DNA from: Apoderus coryli
Lineage: Eukaryota; Arthropoda; Insecta; Coleoptera; Attelabidae
DNA: 64,000 nt
NCBI GenBank assembly: GCA_911728435.2
Contig: OU452211.1
Coordinates: 12,320,428-12,384,427, forward strand
Reading direction: 5' to 3'
Below, piece by piece: positions 1 through 11,355 of this stretch. A program made the translations under genes and the position numbers. How positions within the stretch are numbered: position 1 is the stretch's first letter; every line of letters begins with the position of its first letter. The notes under the pieces are model-generated. The model worked only from the letters and a program-made list of their open reading frames with translations, was not told the origin of the DNA and made no database searches.

Positions 1-1050
1 TACACCATAACATAGGTATCTACTTATATTTTGGCTAGTGTCCATATGATAGATATAAAAGAATCATATCATCATATCATTCTTATGCTATCAAAGAGGT
101 TTCAGGTAATATTAATTTTATATTACCCTTAAAATATAATGAGATTTATGTTTTTTAACGAATACACCCCTGTATAAAACAATTCTGCAGTTATTTTATA
201 ATAGCTATCTAAAGAGCATACTCGTCTGTGTTGAGATAATTTTGTTTTATAAGCATCGTATAAGGAAGAAGCCATTTTTGGTTTCTTTAAATTGTTAGCC
301 ATGTTGACCAAACTTTTAAAATTAATATTTTTTATAATTTGTAAAATTATCTTAGCTAGTAAGGTATACAGAATCAGTCATAACATAATGAAGGATGTAC
401 CAAAAGATTATTTTCAACAATAAGTGACAATAAAAAAAATATTTTATATAATTTATAAAATCTAAATTCATTAATTTACATAATTCGCGAGGCGCATTAA
501 AATTTTAATAATAATATAGGTACAATATATTTAACAGTAAATTTTGTTTCGCAGCCAAATCTGCTCATGGGTGAATTTTATCTGACTTATTTTATTATTC
601 ATTATTGGGTATTATAGCGTTTTATATTATTTTTACCTCCATGATTGTTCAGATTTTATTAATGTGTACCAACAACAATGCATAATAATTATAAAATAAT
701 TTTGTATAAAAAGGTATTTTAAAAAAACGTTTTTATCCTTTAACTGTTGCCGCTGAGAGCAAAAATGTTGAAATTGAGGCTCTTATAAAAGATTTATAAA
801 ATATGTTTATAACAGTTTTATTTGATTTTTATTAAATATTTATAAACGTTCTAAAAACTATTGTATAATAGCAACAAGCAACATTTATAGAACCGTTAAA
901 GAGTCGATTTGTTTTATAAATCTGCGCCTTTTTCGTGTTTATAAGGCGCGTAAGAACGTTGTGAAAATGTTTATAAAACAATGGGTGTTTTATAAAATAT
1001 ATTTTATAAATGTTCTTACAGCAATTAAAAAAGTTAAATTGTTAGTTGGG
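1..1050 (-). mobile_element. End of TIR element Y, second copy, cut by window edge
   Basis: This stretch is a near-identical reverse-complement copy of the first ~1.05 kb of the element at 20190-25294. Its outer end is the same terminal sequence (CCCAACTAACAATTTAAC, read on minus from 1050). The terminal 400 bp are crowded with TTTATAAA-type words in both orientations. Beyond the end, the flank reads CT, not the TA found around the other copy, so the duplication rule is not confirmed here. The rest lies outside the window. Confidence 0.8.
129..302 (-). CDS. Small ORF inside element Y (57 aa), unknown
   Basis: An ATG-initiated 57-codon frame lying inside element Y. It encodes a basic, lysine- and tyrosine-rich peptide beginning MANNLKKPKMASSLYDAYK. 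The sister copy at 20933-21106 has the same frame with one visible residue change (His to Pro). I recognise no domain, signal peptide or membrane segment. Two young copies of one element will keep any chance ORF, so conservation between them is weak evidence for coding. It could be an exon of an element-encoded protein or simply non-coding. Confidence 0.2.
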   Translation of the reverse strand: MANNLKKPKMASSLYDAYKTKLSQHRRVCSLDSYYKITAELFYTGVYSLKNINLIIF

Positions 1051-1659
1051 CTGGACCTCTTTCTTTGGGGGCATTTAAAAACTGAAGTATAAAACTCACA
1101 AGAGTATTATTAAACCATTTGTATGAGATTAAATAGTTTTTACTAAAAAAAATGCTTAATTTTTAATTCAAAATGAATGATTAATAATTTTTTATTATAA
1201 CAAAAACTTTGTTTTTCCGCTATATTATAGAGTAAGATACTGCATTTTTGCCAATTTTCAATTTGGCTCTAAAATTAATCTTTAATTGGAAATGTGAGGT
1301 GAGTGTAAAAAAAAATTCAAATAGCCAGACCTAACTGTCTATTTATGCCCTCTGAAAAAATTATATCAGATTATTGAAAAATCATATACAGTGTTGAATA
1401 TGAAGCAGTCCCACCAATTTTCTCGAAGACGGACCTGGATTTTCTCAATTCTGAATATGTCAGTTAGTTGCCAGGCACCAATACACACTTTTATAAAAAA
1501 AAATGAGATAAATCGACTTAATCATTGAAAAGATATGACGAAACATTGTTTTGGGGAAGATCCATAATTCGCCTTGTATATTAATAATGAAAACAAGGAG
1601 ACAGTTTTTAATGGTCATTTGACAATCCTCTAATGTGCCTCTCCTTATGGTAGAAGTAT
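1051..1659. other. No recognisable feature
   Basis: A+T-rich sequence between element Y and a LINE remnant. I see no coding frame, terminal repeats or RNA gene. Confidence 0.5.
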
Positions 1660-2510
1660 GTACAGTTCCTCGTGACTCACCCTGTATACTAAATGCATTT
1701 AACAGCGCATTCGGGAGTATCGGGCTTGAACTAAATATAGAGAAAACACAGATTCTCTACCAGCCTGCACCAAATACTGTGGCGGTCCCACCACATATTC
1801 GAATTAACGGAGACAGACTTCAGAACATCGAGAGTTTCTCTTACCTCGGCAGCATTCTCGCGGCGAACGCAAATATCGATGATGAAATTCGGCATCGTAT
1901 AAGATGGACAAGCGCATCTTTTGGGCGACTGAGTTCCTACCCTTACGTATAGCCGTGAGTCCTGGACCACTTATCTGAGGCATTTAAACGCCCTAGAGAA
2001 GTACCATTAACGATGCCTTAGAAGAATTCTCGAAATAAAATGGAATGACACCGACGAACAAACATCAGCATTTTGGAGGAAGCTGAGTCAAATAGTATCG
2101 AGGCGATGATTGTGAGGCACCAGCTGCGATGGACTGGACCCGTAATCCGCATGCTAATGGAACGCCTTCCCAAGATAATCCATTATTCACAGCTTAAGGT
2201 CGGCACACGAAATCAGAGGGGGCTGCAAAAGAGGTACAAGGATGTTCTTAAGACCAACATGAAGAAGTGTGAGAATAGACCGAGATGGAGGCGTACCATT
2301 TACGAGGGTCATCAAGTTTTTGAAGAGCAGCGTCGACGACATGAGGATGCAAAGAGACAGCATCGAAAGGAGAGAGAACGCATCGACGGGGCAGCGCACC
2401 TACAACAGCTGGTAAATGATGGTGATTGTTTGTGTCTTTAGAGTTCACAAGATAAATCCCTGAGTTGGAATAATTCATACTCGTGAGCGAGTGAATGGTG
2501 ATGATGATCT
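1660..2510 (+). pseudogene. Decayed non-LTR retrotransposon (LINE), reverse transcriptase C-terminal end
   Basis: Two open stretches (to 1952, and 2073-2441) are separated by frame breaks. The first reads like the end of a LINE reverse transcriptase domain (LNIEKTQILYQP, FSYLGSILAANANIDDEIRH). The second reads like the C-terminal tail (SIEAMIVRHQLRWTG.VIRM, RYKDVLKTNMKKC, RRRHEDAKRQHRKERER). Both motif sets are familiar from arthropod LINE polyproteins that end shortly after the tail. The endonuclease and the palm motif with catalytic aspartates are missing, so the copy is 5'-truncated as well as frameshifted. It is not functional. The exact LINE clade is uncertain. Confidence 0.75.
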
Positions 2511-3160
2511 ATAACTTCCATCCTGTGGAGAGGTGATGATTCTGTTTCTAAACATAGACGGATCCAACCATTTATAGTTGGTTCTATGTCCTTTTTAGCC
2601 TTTTCTTTCTCTCCTTTATATGTCAATAAAAAAAGCCAACGCTGTATATTTATTAAGGGACTGGGGAATTTTCAAAATTTAGTTTATTAAAATATTTGAA
2701 GTTTCAGTTCCACTAATATGCTGAAATAATAATTAAATATGTGCTTAAAATTTGCAAACACTTTGTAATTATTATTACACTAATCATTTTGAACACATTA
2801 GGTATGCCTAAAAAAGTAAACATAATCTTTTGTATTTACCATTTTATGTTCTGTACGTATATACCTTTTATATCGATCGCTGTTTTTTGTCAATTTTTTG
2901 TGCGTTTTGAAAAACATAGAATGCTGCGATATAGGTATGTATTATAATATGTTTATTATTTAGTTTGAGTTAAAATCACAGATCTAGAAACTCGATCCTA
3001 GATCTGTGGTTAAAATATTGTTCTTAACGTATTAGGGTGGTGTGTCGGTACATTACGTCGCGTGTCGGTATTTGCCGGGGCATTATTAACTGGTACCGAA
3101 AGCAATTTGAACGGTTTTTGAATTGATTTCAAACGTTTCGCAGTTTTAAATAAAAACTAG
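2511..3160. other. No gene; holds one small perfect hairpin
   Basis: Unassigned A+T-rich sequence. A 68-codon frame at 2741-2947 is hydrophobic and low-complexity and is not supported as a gene. The only notable structure is the hairpin at 2977-3008. Confidence 0.5.
2969..3016. repeat. 32-bp perfect hairpin flanked by 8-bp direct repeats
   Basis: Arms CACAGATCTAG (2977-2987) and CTAGATCTGTG (2998-3008) pair perfectly around a 10-nt loop. Immediately outside lie identical GTTAAAAT repeats (2969-2976 and 3009-3016). The arrangement resembles a tiny insertion with a target duplication. Confidence 0.7.
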
Positions 3161-3479
3161 CTGTTGCCCTCGAGGCACGAATAGCTCTCCATATTTAAGT
3201 GTAAAAGTAATAATTTTATGACCTTTTTGTCATTTATCTAAATTTTTGTTTTGTTTTAGACATCAGCTATTTTTTTTTTGTATCGGGTTTTGTGCCTTTT
3301 TCTTCTCTTTGGAGGCACTATTTATACGCAGATATTTTATATTTCAGATCTAGGCCAAATTCTTGTACGCAAAATAATTGATTTTTTTTTAGTTTTATTA
3401 TAAAATTTATTTTGCCCCCTTTTCTACTATTTACGAACGCCTATGTAAACAAAATTGTTATGCTGCATGTTGTAGGTTA

Positions 3480-5610
3480 TCCGTTAAGTGGTTTTTGAGT
3501 TATCACGGATACAATTTTTTCCTGACCCTTTTATAGAATTTTCACGGACGCCTATGGAACATTAATTTTTGTCGTGTATTTTTAACACCAATTCAACTAG
3601 TTAAATATAAAATTTTTTACATTTTAATTTTTTTTTTCATTTTACCCCTTTTTTTACTATTTACGAACGCATATGTAAATAAAAATTTTATGCTGCATTT
3701 TTTAGGTTATCTTATATGAAAGCTATATATAATTAGCCAATTTTTCTGGTATATTTGGGAAAAATTTTTTTTTCGTTTTTGACTCTTTTTTTAAGACTAT
3801 TTTCGAACGCCTGTGTGAACTAATTCTTTCATGTAACATTTTTTAGGTTATATTCTATCACAACTATAAAAAATTATTCAATATTTCGGATAAGTTTAAG
3901 AACTGTAATTTTTTTAATTTTTGAACCCTCTTTTAAACCCCTTGCCTACGCTCAATTTTAATCACCACCTATAAATAGCCTGTAGTATTTTCGTACCAAA
4001 TGTGGTTAAAATCCGTTAAGTGGTTTTTGAGTTATCACGGATACAAATTTTTTCTGACCCTTTTATAGAATTTTCACGGACGCCTATGGAACATTAATTT
4101 TTGTCGTGTATTTTTAACACCAACTCAACTAGTTAAATATAAAAATTTTTACATTTGAATTTTTTTTATTTTACCCTTTTTTCTACTATTTACGAACGCC
4201 TATGTAAATAAAAATTTTATGCTGCATCAAAGCTATATATAATTAGCCAATTTTTCTGGTATATTTGGGAAACATTTTTTTTTCGTTTTGACCCTTTTTT
4301 AACACTATTTTCGAACGCCTGTGTGAACTAATTCTTTTATGTAACATTTTTTAGGTTATATTCTATCACAACTATAAAAAATTATTCAATATTTCGGATA
4401 AGTTTAAGAACTATAATTTTTTTAATTTTTGAACCCTCTTTTAAACCCCTTGCCTACGCTCAATTTTAATCACCACCTATAAATAGCCTGTAGTATTTTC
4501 GTACCAAATGTGGTTAAAATCCGTTAAGTGGTTTTTGAGTTATCACGGATACAATTTTTTCCTGACCCTTTTATAGAATTTTCACGGACGCCTATGGAAC
4601 ATTAATTTTTGTCGTGTATTTTTAACACAAATTCAACTAGTTAAATTTTTTACATTTTAATTTTTTTTTCATTTTACCCCTTTTTTTTACTATTTACGAA
4701 CGCCTATGTAAATAAAAATTTTATGCTGCATTTTTTAGGTTATCTTATATGAAAGCTATATATAATTAGCCAATTTTTCTGGTATATTTGGGAAACATTT
4801 TTTTTTCGTTTTTGACTCTTTTTTTTAAGACTATTTTCGAACGCATGTGTGAACTAATTCTTTTATGTAACATTTTTTAGGTTATATTCTATCACACCTA
4901 TAAAAAATTATTCAATATTTCGGATAAGTTTAAGAACTATAATTTTTTTAATTTTTTAACCCTCTTTTAAACCCCTTGCCTACGCTCAATGTTAATCACC
5001 ACCTACAAATAGCTTGTAGTATTTTCGTACCAAATGTAGTTAAAATCCGTTAAGTGGTTTTTGAGTTATCACGGATACAAATTTTTTCTGACCCTTTTAT
5101 AGAATTTTCACGGACGCCTATGGAACATTAATTTTTGTCGTGTATTTTTAACACCAATTCAACTAGTTAAATATAAAATTTTTTACATTTTAATTTTTTT
5201 TATTTTACCCTTTTTTCTACTATTTACGAACGCCTATGTAAATAAAAATTTTATGCTGCATTTCTTAGGTTATCTTATATCAAAGCTATAATATATAATT
5301 AGCCAATTTTTCTGGTATATTTGGGAAACATTTTTTTTTCGTTTTGACCCTTTTTTAACACTATTTTCGAACGCCTGTGTGAACTAATTCTTTTATGTAA
5401 CATTTTTTAGGTTATATTCTATCACAACTATAAAAAATTATTCAATATTTCGGATAAGTTTAAGAACTATGATTTTTTAAATTTTTGAAACCTCTTTTAA
5501 ACCCGTTGCCTACGCTCAATGTTAATCACCTCCTATAATTATCCTGTAGTATTTTCGTACCAAATGTGGTTAAAATCCGTTAAGTTACATTAATTTTTGT
5601 CGTGTATTTT
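3480..5610 (+). repeat. Internal tandem repeat of HINE copy A, ~510-535 bp unit
   Basis: The landmark CCGTTAAGTGGTTTTTGAG recurs at about 3481, 4012, 4521 and 5047, with a partial unit near 5577. Each unit also carries CACGGACGCCTATGGAAC and two GAACGCCTATGT-like words. Small indels vary the period. The same unit occurs in copies B and C. Confidence 0.85.
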
Positions 5611-6359
5611 TAACACCAATTCATCTAGTTAAATATAAAATTTTTTACATTTTAATTTTTTTTTATTTTACCCCTTTTTCTACTATTTACGAACGCCTAT
5701 GTAAATAAATATTTTATGCTGCATTTTTTAGGTTATCTTATATCAAAGCTATATATAATTAGCCAATGTTTCTCGTATATTTGAGAAACATTTTTTTTTC
5801 GTTTTTGACCCTTTTTTTAAACTATTTTCGAACGCTTGTGTGAACCAATTCTTTTATGGAATATTTTTTAGCTTATATTGTATCACAACTATGAAAAATT
5901 ATTCCATATTTCGAATAAGTTTAGGAAATATATATTTTTTATGTTTTGACCCCTTTTCCACTATTTACGAACGCCTATGAAAGTAAGTTATTCATGACAC
6001 ATTTTATAGGTTATATTCTATCAAAACTATAAATAACTAGTTAATATTTCTGCTATTTTTAAGAAATACGTTTTTTTTTAAACTTTTTTACCCCATTTTA
6101 CACTATTTTCGAACGCCAATGTGGTCTAATATTTTATGTTCAATATTTTAGGTTATATTCAATTAAATGCGTAAAAAATTATGCAGTATGTCGGATAAGT
6201 TTAAGAACTATGAATTTTTTTAATTTTTGAACCCTCTTTTAAACCCTTTGCCTACGCTCAATGTTTCCCAAAATCTAATCAGTTCCTTGCCATGTCCAAT
6301 AGTATTTTTGTACCAAATTTGGTTAAAATCTGTTAAGCGGTTTTTGCGTTTTCGTGGAT

Positions 6360-6390
<31 letters not shown>

Positions 6391-6391
6391 T

Positions 6392-6430
<39 letters not shown>
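6360..6430. repeat. (CAGA)n microsatellite in HINE copy A
   Basis: About 17 tetranucleotide units with one CATA interruption. Equivalent TGTC arrays occur in copies B (about 9243-9310) and C (about 11599-11625), so it is a structural part of the family. Confidence 0.9.
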
Positions 6431-6710
6431 TTTTTTTTAAACTACTTATTTATGTATAAAATGACCAAAAACAAGTATTTCCGGTGAAATTAAAAAAAAT
6501 TTTTTTTTCATGAAACTAATAGTCTCCATATATACATATATTACATATATGATATGGAGAGCTAACAATAATTAACCGTTATTTTCGGTGGTGAATATTG
6601 TTAATTAATTTGTTATGATAATATTGTGGGGTAAGTCGTAGTAAATAATTATAGTTACACACTTCTTTTGACAATTAACTGTTTTGTTATCTATTAATTT
6701 GTTGTATTGT

Positions 6711-6862
6711 GGGCTCTGGTGCCCTAGCCTGCAGCTCGAAATAACTACTTTTTTTGGATTTTTTTTTTATGTGATCATTAAATAGACTATTTTGAACATA
6801 ATTAGCTATGGTATTTTCACTTTTTTTAAGTTGATTATAAAATAAACTAGATTATGTACTCA
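6711..6862 (+). repeat. Left arm of a ~150-bp inverted repeat pair (X)
   Basis: It begins GGGCTCTGGTGCCCTAGCC and is nearly identical to the reverse complement of 11209-11355. Diverged relatives bound the short element at 26935-27345. The pair brackets 4.6 kb containing the minisatellite and HINE copy B. Confidence 0.75.
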
Positions 6863-7258
6863 CGCATACTATTGTACTAAATGTGTAAAAATAGTACTTA
6901 TATCAATTCAGTTTAATAGAAGTTCCATAGTTACATCAATTCTTGGATAACTTTGTACATATTGGACCTCGTATTGGACAATAAGTTCAAATATTTATGT
7001 AGTTTTAATTTCAGTAATAAATATTATCATTCTCTCAATAATAAACAGTTCTAATTAAAATTGGTTATGTTTGGTTTTATTTAATTTGAAACAAATGTCA
7101 TTATTCTTCAATCAGTATCAATGTTGCCAGATTTTATTTTCATTCTACATAATAATTTGATATTCAATATTTTCATTTTTGTAGTAAAAGGAACGCAAAA
7201 TATCATTGTCATTTAAACTCGATTTCTCACAAACTGTCAATCGAAATAGTGCAAAAAA
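6863..7258. other. No recognisable feature
   Basis: A+T-rich sequence between inverted repeat X and the minisatellite. No frame or repeat structure was recognised. Confidence 0.5.
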
Positions 7259-7574
7259 TGGTTGGTAGGAGGTTAGTTAGGTAGGTAGGAGGTTAATTAG
7301 GTAGGTAGGAGGTTAGTTAGGTAGGTAGGAGTTTAGTTAGGTAGGAGGAGGTTAGATAGGTAGGAGGTTAGTTAGGTAGGTAAGGGGTTAGTAAGGTAGG
7401 TAGGAGGTTAGTTAGGTAGGTAGGAGGTTAGTTAGGTAGGTAGGAGGTTTGGTCGGTAGGTAGATAGTTAGTTAGGTAGGTAGGAGGTTTGGTCGGTAGG
7501 TAGATAGTTAGTTAGGTAGGTAGGAGGTTTGGTCGGTAGGTAGATAGTTAGTTAGGTAGGTAGTTAAGTAGGAA

Positions 7575-7595
7575 AGCAAGGGCGAAGCCCTTGCT
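7575..7595. repeat. Hairpin module 1 in minisatellite
   Basis: Arms AGCAAGGGC and GCCCTTGCT are perfectly complementary around GAA. The hairpin sits in a conserved module that continues to about 7640 (CTAAGTGCAGGCCCGATATG, then GTGCGCAT). Confidence 0.9.
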
Positions 7596-7764
7596 AAGTG
7601 CAGGCCCGATATGTGCGCATAAGGTTCAAGTTTCAGATTAGTTAGGTAGGTAGGAGGTTAGTTAGGTTGGTAGGAGGTTAGTTAGGTAGGTAGGAGGTTA
7701 ATTAGGTAGGTAGGAGGTTTGGTCGGTAGGTAGATAGTTAGTTAGGTAGGTAGTTAAGTAGGAA

Positions 7765-7785
7765 AGCAAGGGCGAAGCCCTTGCT
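7765..7785. repeat. Hairpin module 2 in minisatellite
   Basis: Identical 9-bp arms and GAA loop to module 1, with the same downstream sequence to about 7828. Confidence 0.9.
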
Positions 7786-8650
7786 AAGTGCAGGCCCGAT
7801 ATGTGCGCATGAGGTTTAAGTTTCAGATTAGTTAGGTAGGTAGGAGGTTAGTAAGGTAGGTAGGAGGTTAGATAGGTAGGTAGGAGGTTAGTTAGGTAGG
7901 TAGAAGGTTAGTTAGGTAGGTAGGAGGTTAGTTAGGTAGGAGGTTAGTTAGGTAGGTAGGGGGTTAGTAAGGTAGGTAGGAGGTTAGTTAGGTAGGTATG
8001 AGGTTAGTTAGGTAGGTAGGAGGTTAGTTAGGTAGGTAGGAGGTTAGTAAGGTAGGTAGGAGGTTAGTTAGGTAGGTAGGAGGTTAGTTAGGTAGGTAGG
8101 AGGTTAGTAAGGTAGGTAGGAGGTTAGTTAGGTAGGTAGGAGGTTAGTTAGGTAGGTAGGAGGTTAGTTAGGTAGGTAGGAGGTTAGTTAGGTAGGTAGG
8201 AGGTTAGTAAGGTAGGTAGGAGGTTAGTTAGGTAGGTAGGAGGTTAGTTAGGTAGGTAGGAGGTTAGTAAGGTAGGTAGGAGGTTAGTTAGGTAGGTAGG
8301 AGGTTAGTTAGGTAGGTAGGAGGTTAGTAAGGTAGGTAGGAGGTTAGTTAGGTAGGTAGGAGGTTAGTAAGGTAGGTAGGATGTTAGTTAGGTAGGTATG
8401 AGGTTAGTTAGGTAGGTATGAGGTTAGTTAGGTAGGTAGGAGGTTAGTTAGGTAGGTAGGAGGTTAGTAAGGTAGGTAGGAGGTTAGTTAGGTAGGTAGG
8501 AGGTTAGTTAGGTAGGTAGGAGGTTAGTAAGGTAGGTAGGAGGTTAGTTAGGTAGATAGGAGGTTAGTTAGGTAGGTAGGAGGTTAGTAAGGTAGGTAGG
8601 AGGTTTGGTCAGTAGGTAGGTAGTTAGTTAGGTAGGTAGTTAAGTAGGAA

Positions 8651-8671
8651 AGCAAGGGCGAAGCCCTTGCT
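8651..8671. repeat. Hairpin module 3 in minisatellite
   Basis: Identical arms and loop to modules 1 and 2. The downstream sequence has one visible change (CCTGATATG). It lies near the right edge of the array. Confidence 0.9.
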
Positions 8672-8742
8672 AAGTGCAGGCCTGATATGTGCGCATGAGG
8701 TATAAGTTTAGGTAGGTAGGAGGTTAGGTAGGTTGGTAGGAT

Positions 8743-9108
8743 ACAGAGATAATATGTCAAACTTTTTTTCCCGTCACAGAAAAAATATATAAATAATAAG
8801 GTCCTAGCTACCTACATAACCTAGTTGCATTCTTTCCTTAAACGCTACTCAAAATTTAAAATGAGGTGAGTGGTAAATATTCATATCACAACAGTTCAAC
8901 TTAGCTGAGATGTAGAAAGAAAACGATTGCAATAGGTACTGCAAAACTAGTAATTCTTTGCATGATCGTAGAAAAATTAAATTATATTAATATAATTAGA
9001 TTTAATGAAATCAGATACAATCTGGCAACGAGGCAACGTTGACTGTTTAATTATATTTGTTTCCAATGCATTGTTGACATATAGGTTATAGGTTTCCTGT
9101 TATTGTTT
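8743..9108. other. No recognisable feature
   Basis: A+T-rich sequence between the minisatellite and HINE copy B. Nothing recognisable was seen. Confidence 0.5.
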
Positions 9109-9243
9109 TTAGCTCTCCATATCATATATGTAATATATGTATATATGGAGACTATTAGTTTCATGAAAAAAAAATTTTTTTTAATTTCACCGGAAATACT
9201 TGTTTTTGGTCATTTTATACATAAATAAGTAGTTTAAAAAAAA

Positions 9244-9274
<31 letters not shown>

Positions 9275-9275
9275 A

Positions 9276-9310
<35 letters not shown>

Positions 9311-11022
9311 ATCCACGAAAACGCAAAAACCGCTTAACAGATTTTAACCAAATTTGGTACAAAAATACTATTGGACATGGCAAGGAACTGATTAGATTTT
9401 GGGAAACATTGAGCGTAGGCAAAGGGTTTAAAAGAGGGTTCAAAAATTAAAAAAATTCATAGTTCTTAAACTTATCCGACATACTGCATAATTTTTTACG
9501 CATTTAATTGAATATAACCTAAAATATTGAACATAAAATATTAGACCACATTGGCGTTCGAAAATAGTGTAAAATGGGGTAAAAAAGTTTAAAAAAAAAC
9601 GTATTTCTTAAAAATAGCAGAAATATTAACTAGTTATTTATAGTTTTGATAGAATATAACCTATAAAATGTGTCATGAATAACTTACTTTCATAGGCGTT
9701 CGTAAATAGTGGAAAAGGGGTCAAAACATAAAAAATATATATTTCCTAAACTTATTCGAAATATGGAATAATTTTTCATAGTTGTGATACAATATAAGCT
9801 AAAAAATATTCCATAAAAGAATTGGTTCACACAGGCGTTCGAAAATAGTTTAAAAAAAGGGTCAAAAACGAAAAAAAAATGTTTCTCAAATATACGAGAA
9901 AAATTGGCTAATTATATATAGCTTTGATATAAGATAACCTAAAAAATGCAGCAAAAAATTTTTATTTACATAGGCGTTCGTAAATAGTAGAAAAAGGGGT
10001 AAAATAAAAAAAAAAATAAAATGTAAAATTTTTTATATTTAACTAGATGAATTGGTATTAAAAATACACGACAAAAATTAATGTACCATAGGCGTCCGTG
10101 AAAATTCTATAAAAGGGTCAGAAAAAATTTGTATCCGTGATAACTCAAAAACCACTTAACGGATTTTAATTACATTTGGTACGAAAATACTACAGGATAT
10201 TTATAGGTGGTGATTAACATTGAGCGTAGGCAAGGGGTTTAAAAGAGGGTTAAAAATTTTTAAATATCATAGTTTTTAAACTTATCCGAAATATTGAATA
10301 ATTTTTTATAGTTGTGATAGAATATAACCTAAAAAATGTTACATAAAAGAATTAGTTCACACAGGCGTTCGAAAATAGTCTTAAAAAAGGGTCAAAAACG
10401 AAAAAAAAATGTTACCCAAATATACCAGAAAAATTGGCTAATTATATATAGCTTTCATATAAGATAACCTAAAAAATGCAGCATAAAATTTTTATTTACA
10501 TAGGCGTTCGTAAATAGTAAAAAAAGGGGTAAAATAAAAAAAAAAATTAAAATGTAAAAAATTTTATATTTAACTAGTTCAATTGGTGTTAAAAATACAC
10601 GACAAAAATTAATGTTCCATAGGCGTCCGTGAAAATTCTATAAAAGGGTCAGAAAAAATTTGTATCCGTGATAACTCAAAAACCACTTAACGGATACCCT
10701 ACAACATGCAGCATAACAATTTTGTTTACATAGGCGTTCGTAAATAGTAGAAAAGGGGGCAAAATAAATTTTATAATAAAACTAAAAAAAATCAATTAAT
10801 TTGCATTCAAGAACTTTTCCTAGATCTGAAATATAAAATATCTGCGTATAAATAGTGCCTCCAAAGAGAAGAAAAAGGCACAAAACCCGATACTTAAAAA
10901 AAAATAGCTGATGTCTAAAACAAAACAAAAATTTATTAAATTTAGATAAATGACAAAAAGGTCATAAAATTATTACTTTTACACTTAAATATGGAGAGCT
11001 ATTCGTGCCTCGAGGGCAACAG
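9109..11022 (-). mobile_element. Helentron-like element (HINE), copy B
   Basis: Minus-strand copy of the family described at 3161-6565. The 3' hairpin and CTAA end lie at 9109 and the 5' end (CTGTTGCCC) at 11022. It is shorter than copy A because it has fewer internal ~0.5-kb units. A 69-codon frame at its 3' end is shared with the other copies and is not taken as coding. Confidence 0.6.
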
Positions 11023-11208
11023 CTAGTTATAAATTGGTAGTAAATAAGTTGTGAATTATTAATTTCTATCATTATTTGGTTACTAATTAATTGTTTTATA
11101 AATTTTGTTACTTAAAATGTGTTTGAAAGAGGCGAATTAATCATTTATATGATAATTTTGAAAGAGCTATGAATATGCAATGCCGCGTATAGTATATGAA
11201 ATTTGTAA

Positions 11209-11355
11209 GTACTTAATCTAGCCTATTTTATAATCAACTTAAAAAAAGTGAAAATACCATAGCTAATTATGTTCAAAATAGTCTATTTAATGATCACATA
11301 AAAAAAAATCCAAAAAAAGTAGTTATTTCGAGCTGCAGGCTAGGGCACCAGACCC
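11209..11355 (-). repeat. Right arm of inverted repeat pair X
   Basis: Reverse complement of 6711-6862 with only a few differences. See that entry. Confidence 0.75.

Larger units (their letters stand above)
3161..6565 (+). mobile_element. Helentron-like non-autonomous element (HINE), copy A
   Basis: Three copies (A, B at 9109-11022, C at 11459-15179) define the family. Each starts with CTGTTGCCCTCGAGGCACGA, followed at once by AGCTCTCCATAT. Each ends with a hairpin closing in ATATGGAGAGCT and the tetranucleotide CTAA. The 12-bp inverted subterminal repeats, internal tandem repeats of ~0.5 kb, a CAGA microsatellite near the 3' end, a 3' hairpin and a CTRR-type terminus are the known layout of Helentron-associated elements. 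There is no coding capacity and no replication-helicase gene in any copy. An alternative is another type of rolling-circle or foldback repeat. Confidence 0.6.
7259..8742. repeat. 20-bp minisatellite array with three embedded hairpin modules
   Basis: The unit is close to AGGTTAGTTAGGTAGGTAGG, with alternative GTAAGG and TTTGGTCGG variants. From about 7960 to 8600 the period is strictly 20 bp. Three ~75-bp non-repeat modules interrupt the array. No reading frame persists. Confidence 0.95.

Noticed and set aside
7259..8742. Regular repeats with interspersed unlike segments, superficially CRISPR-like
   Set aside because: Units are contiguous tandem 20-mers with no unique spacers, the three inserts are identical to each other, and the genome is eukaryotic.
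9234..9443. Conserved ~50-residue frame starting MNPLLNPLPTLNVSQ in all three HINE copies (also 6227-6487, 11569-11757)
   Set aside because: It runs into the CAGA microsatellite and is conserved only because the DNA copies are nearly identical; no ATG context or domain.
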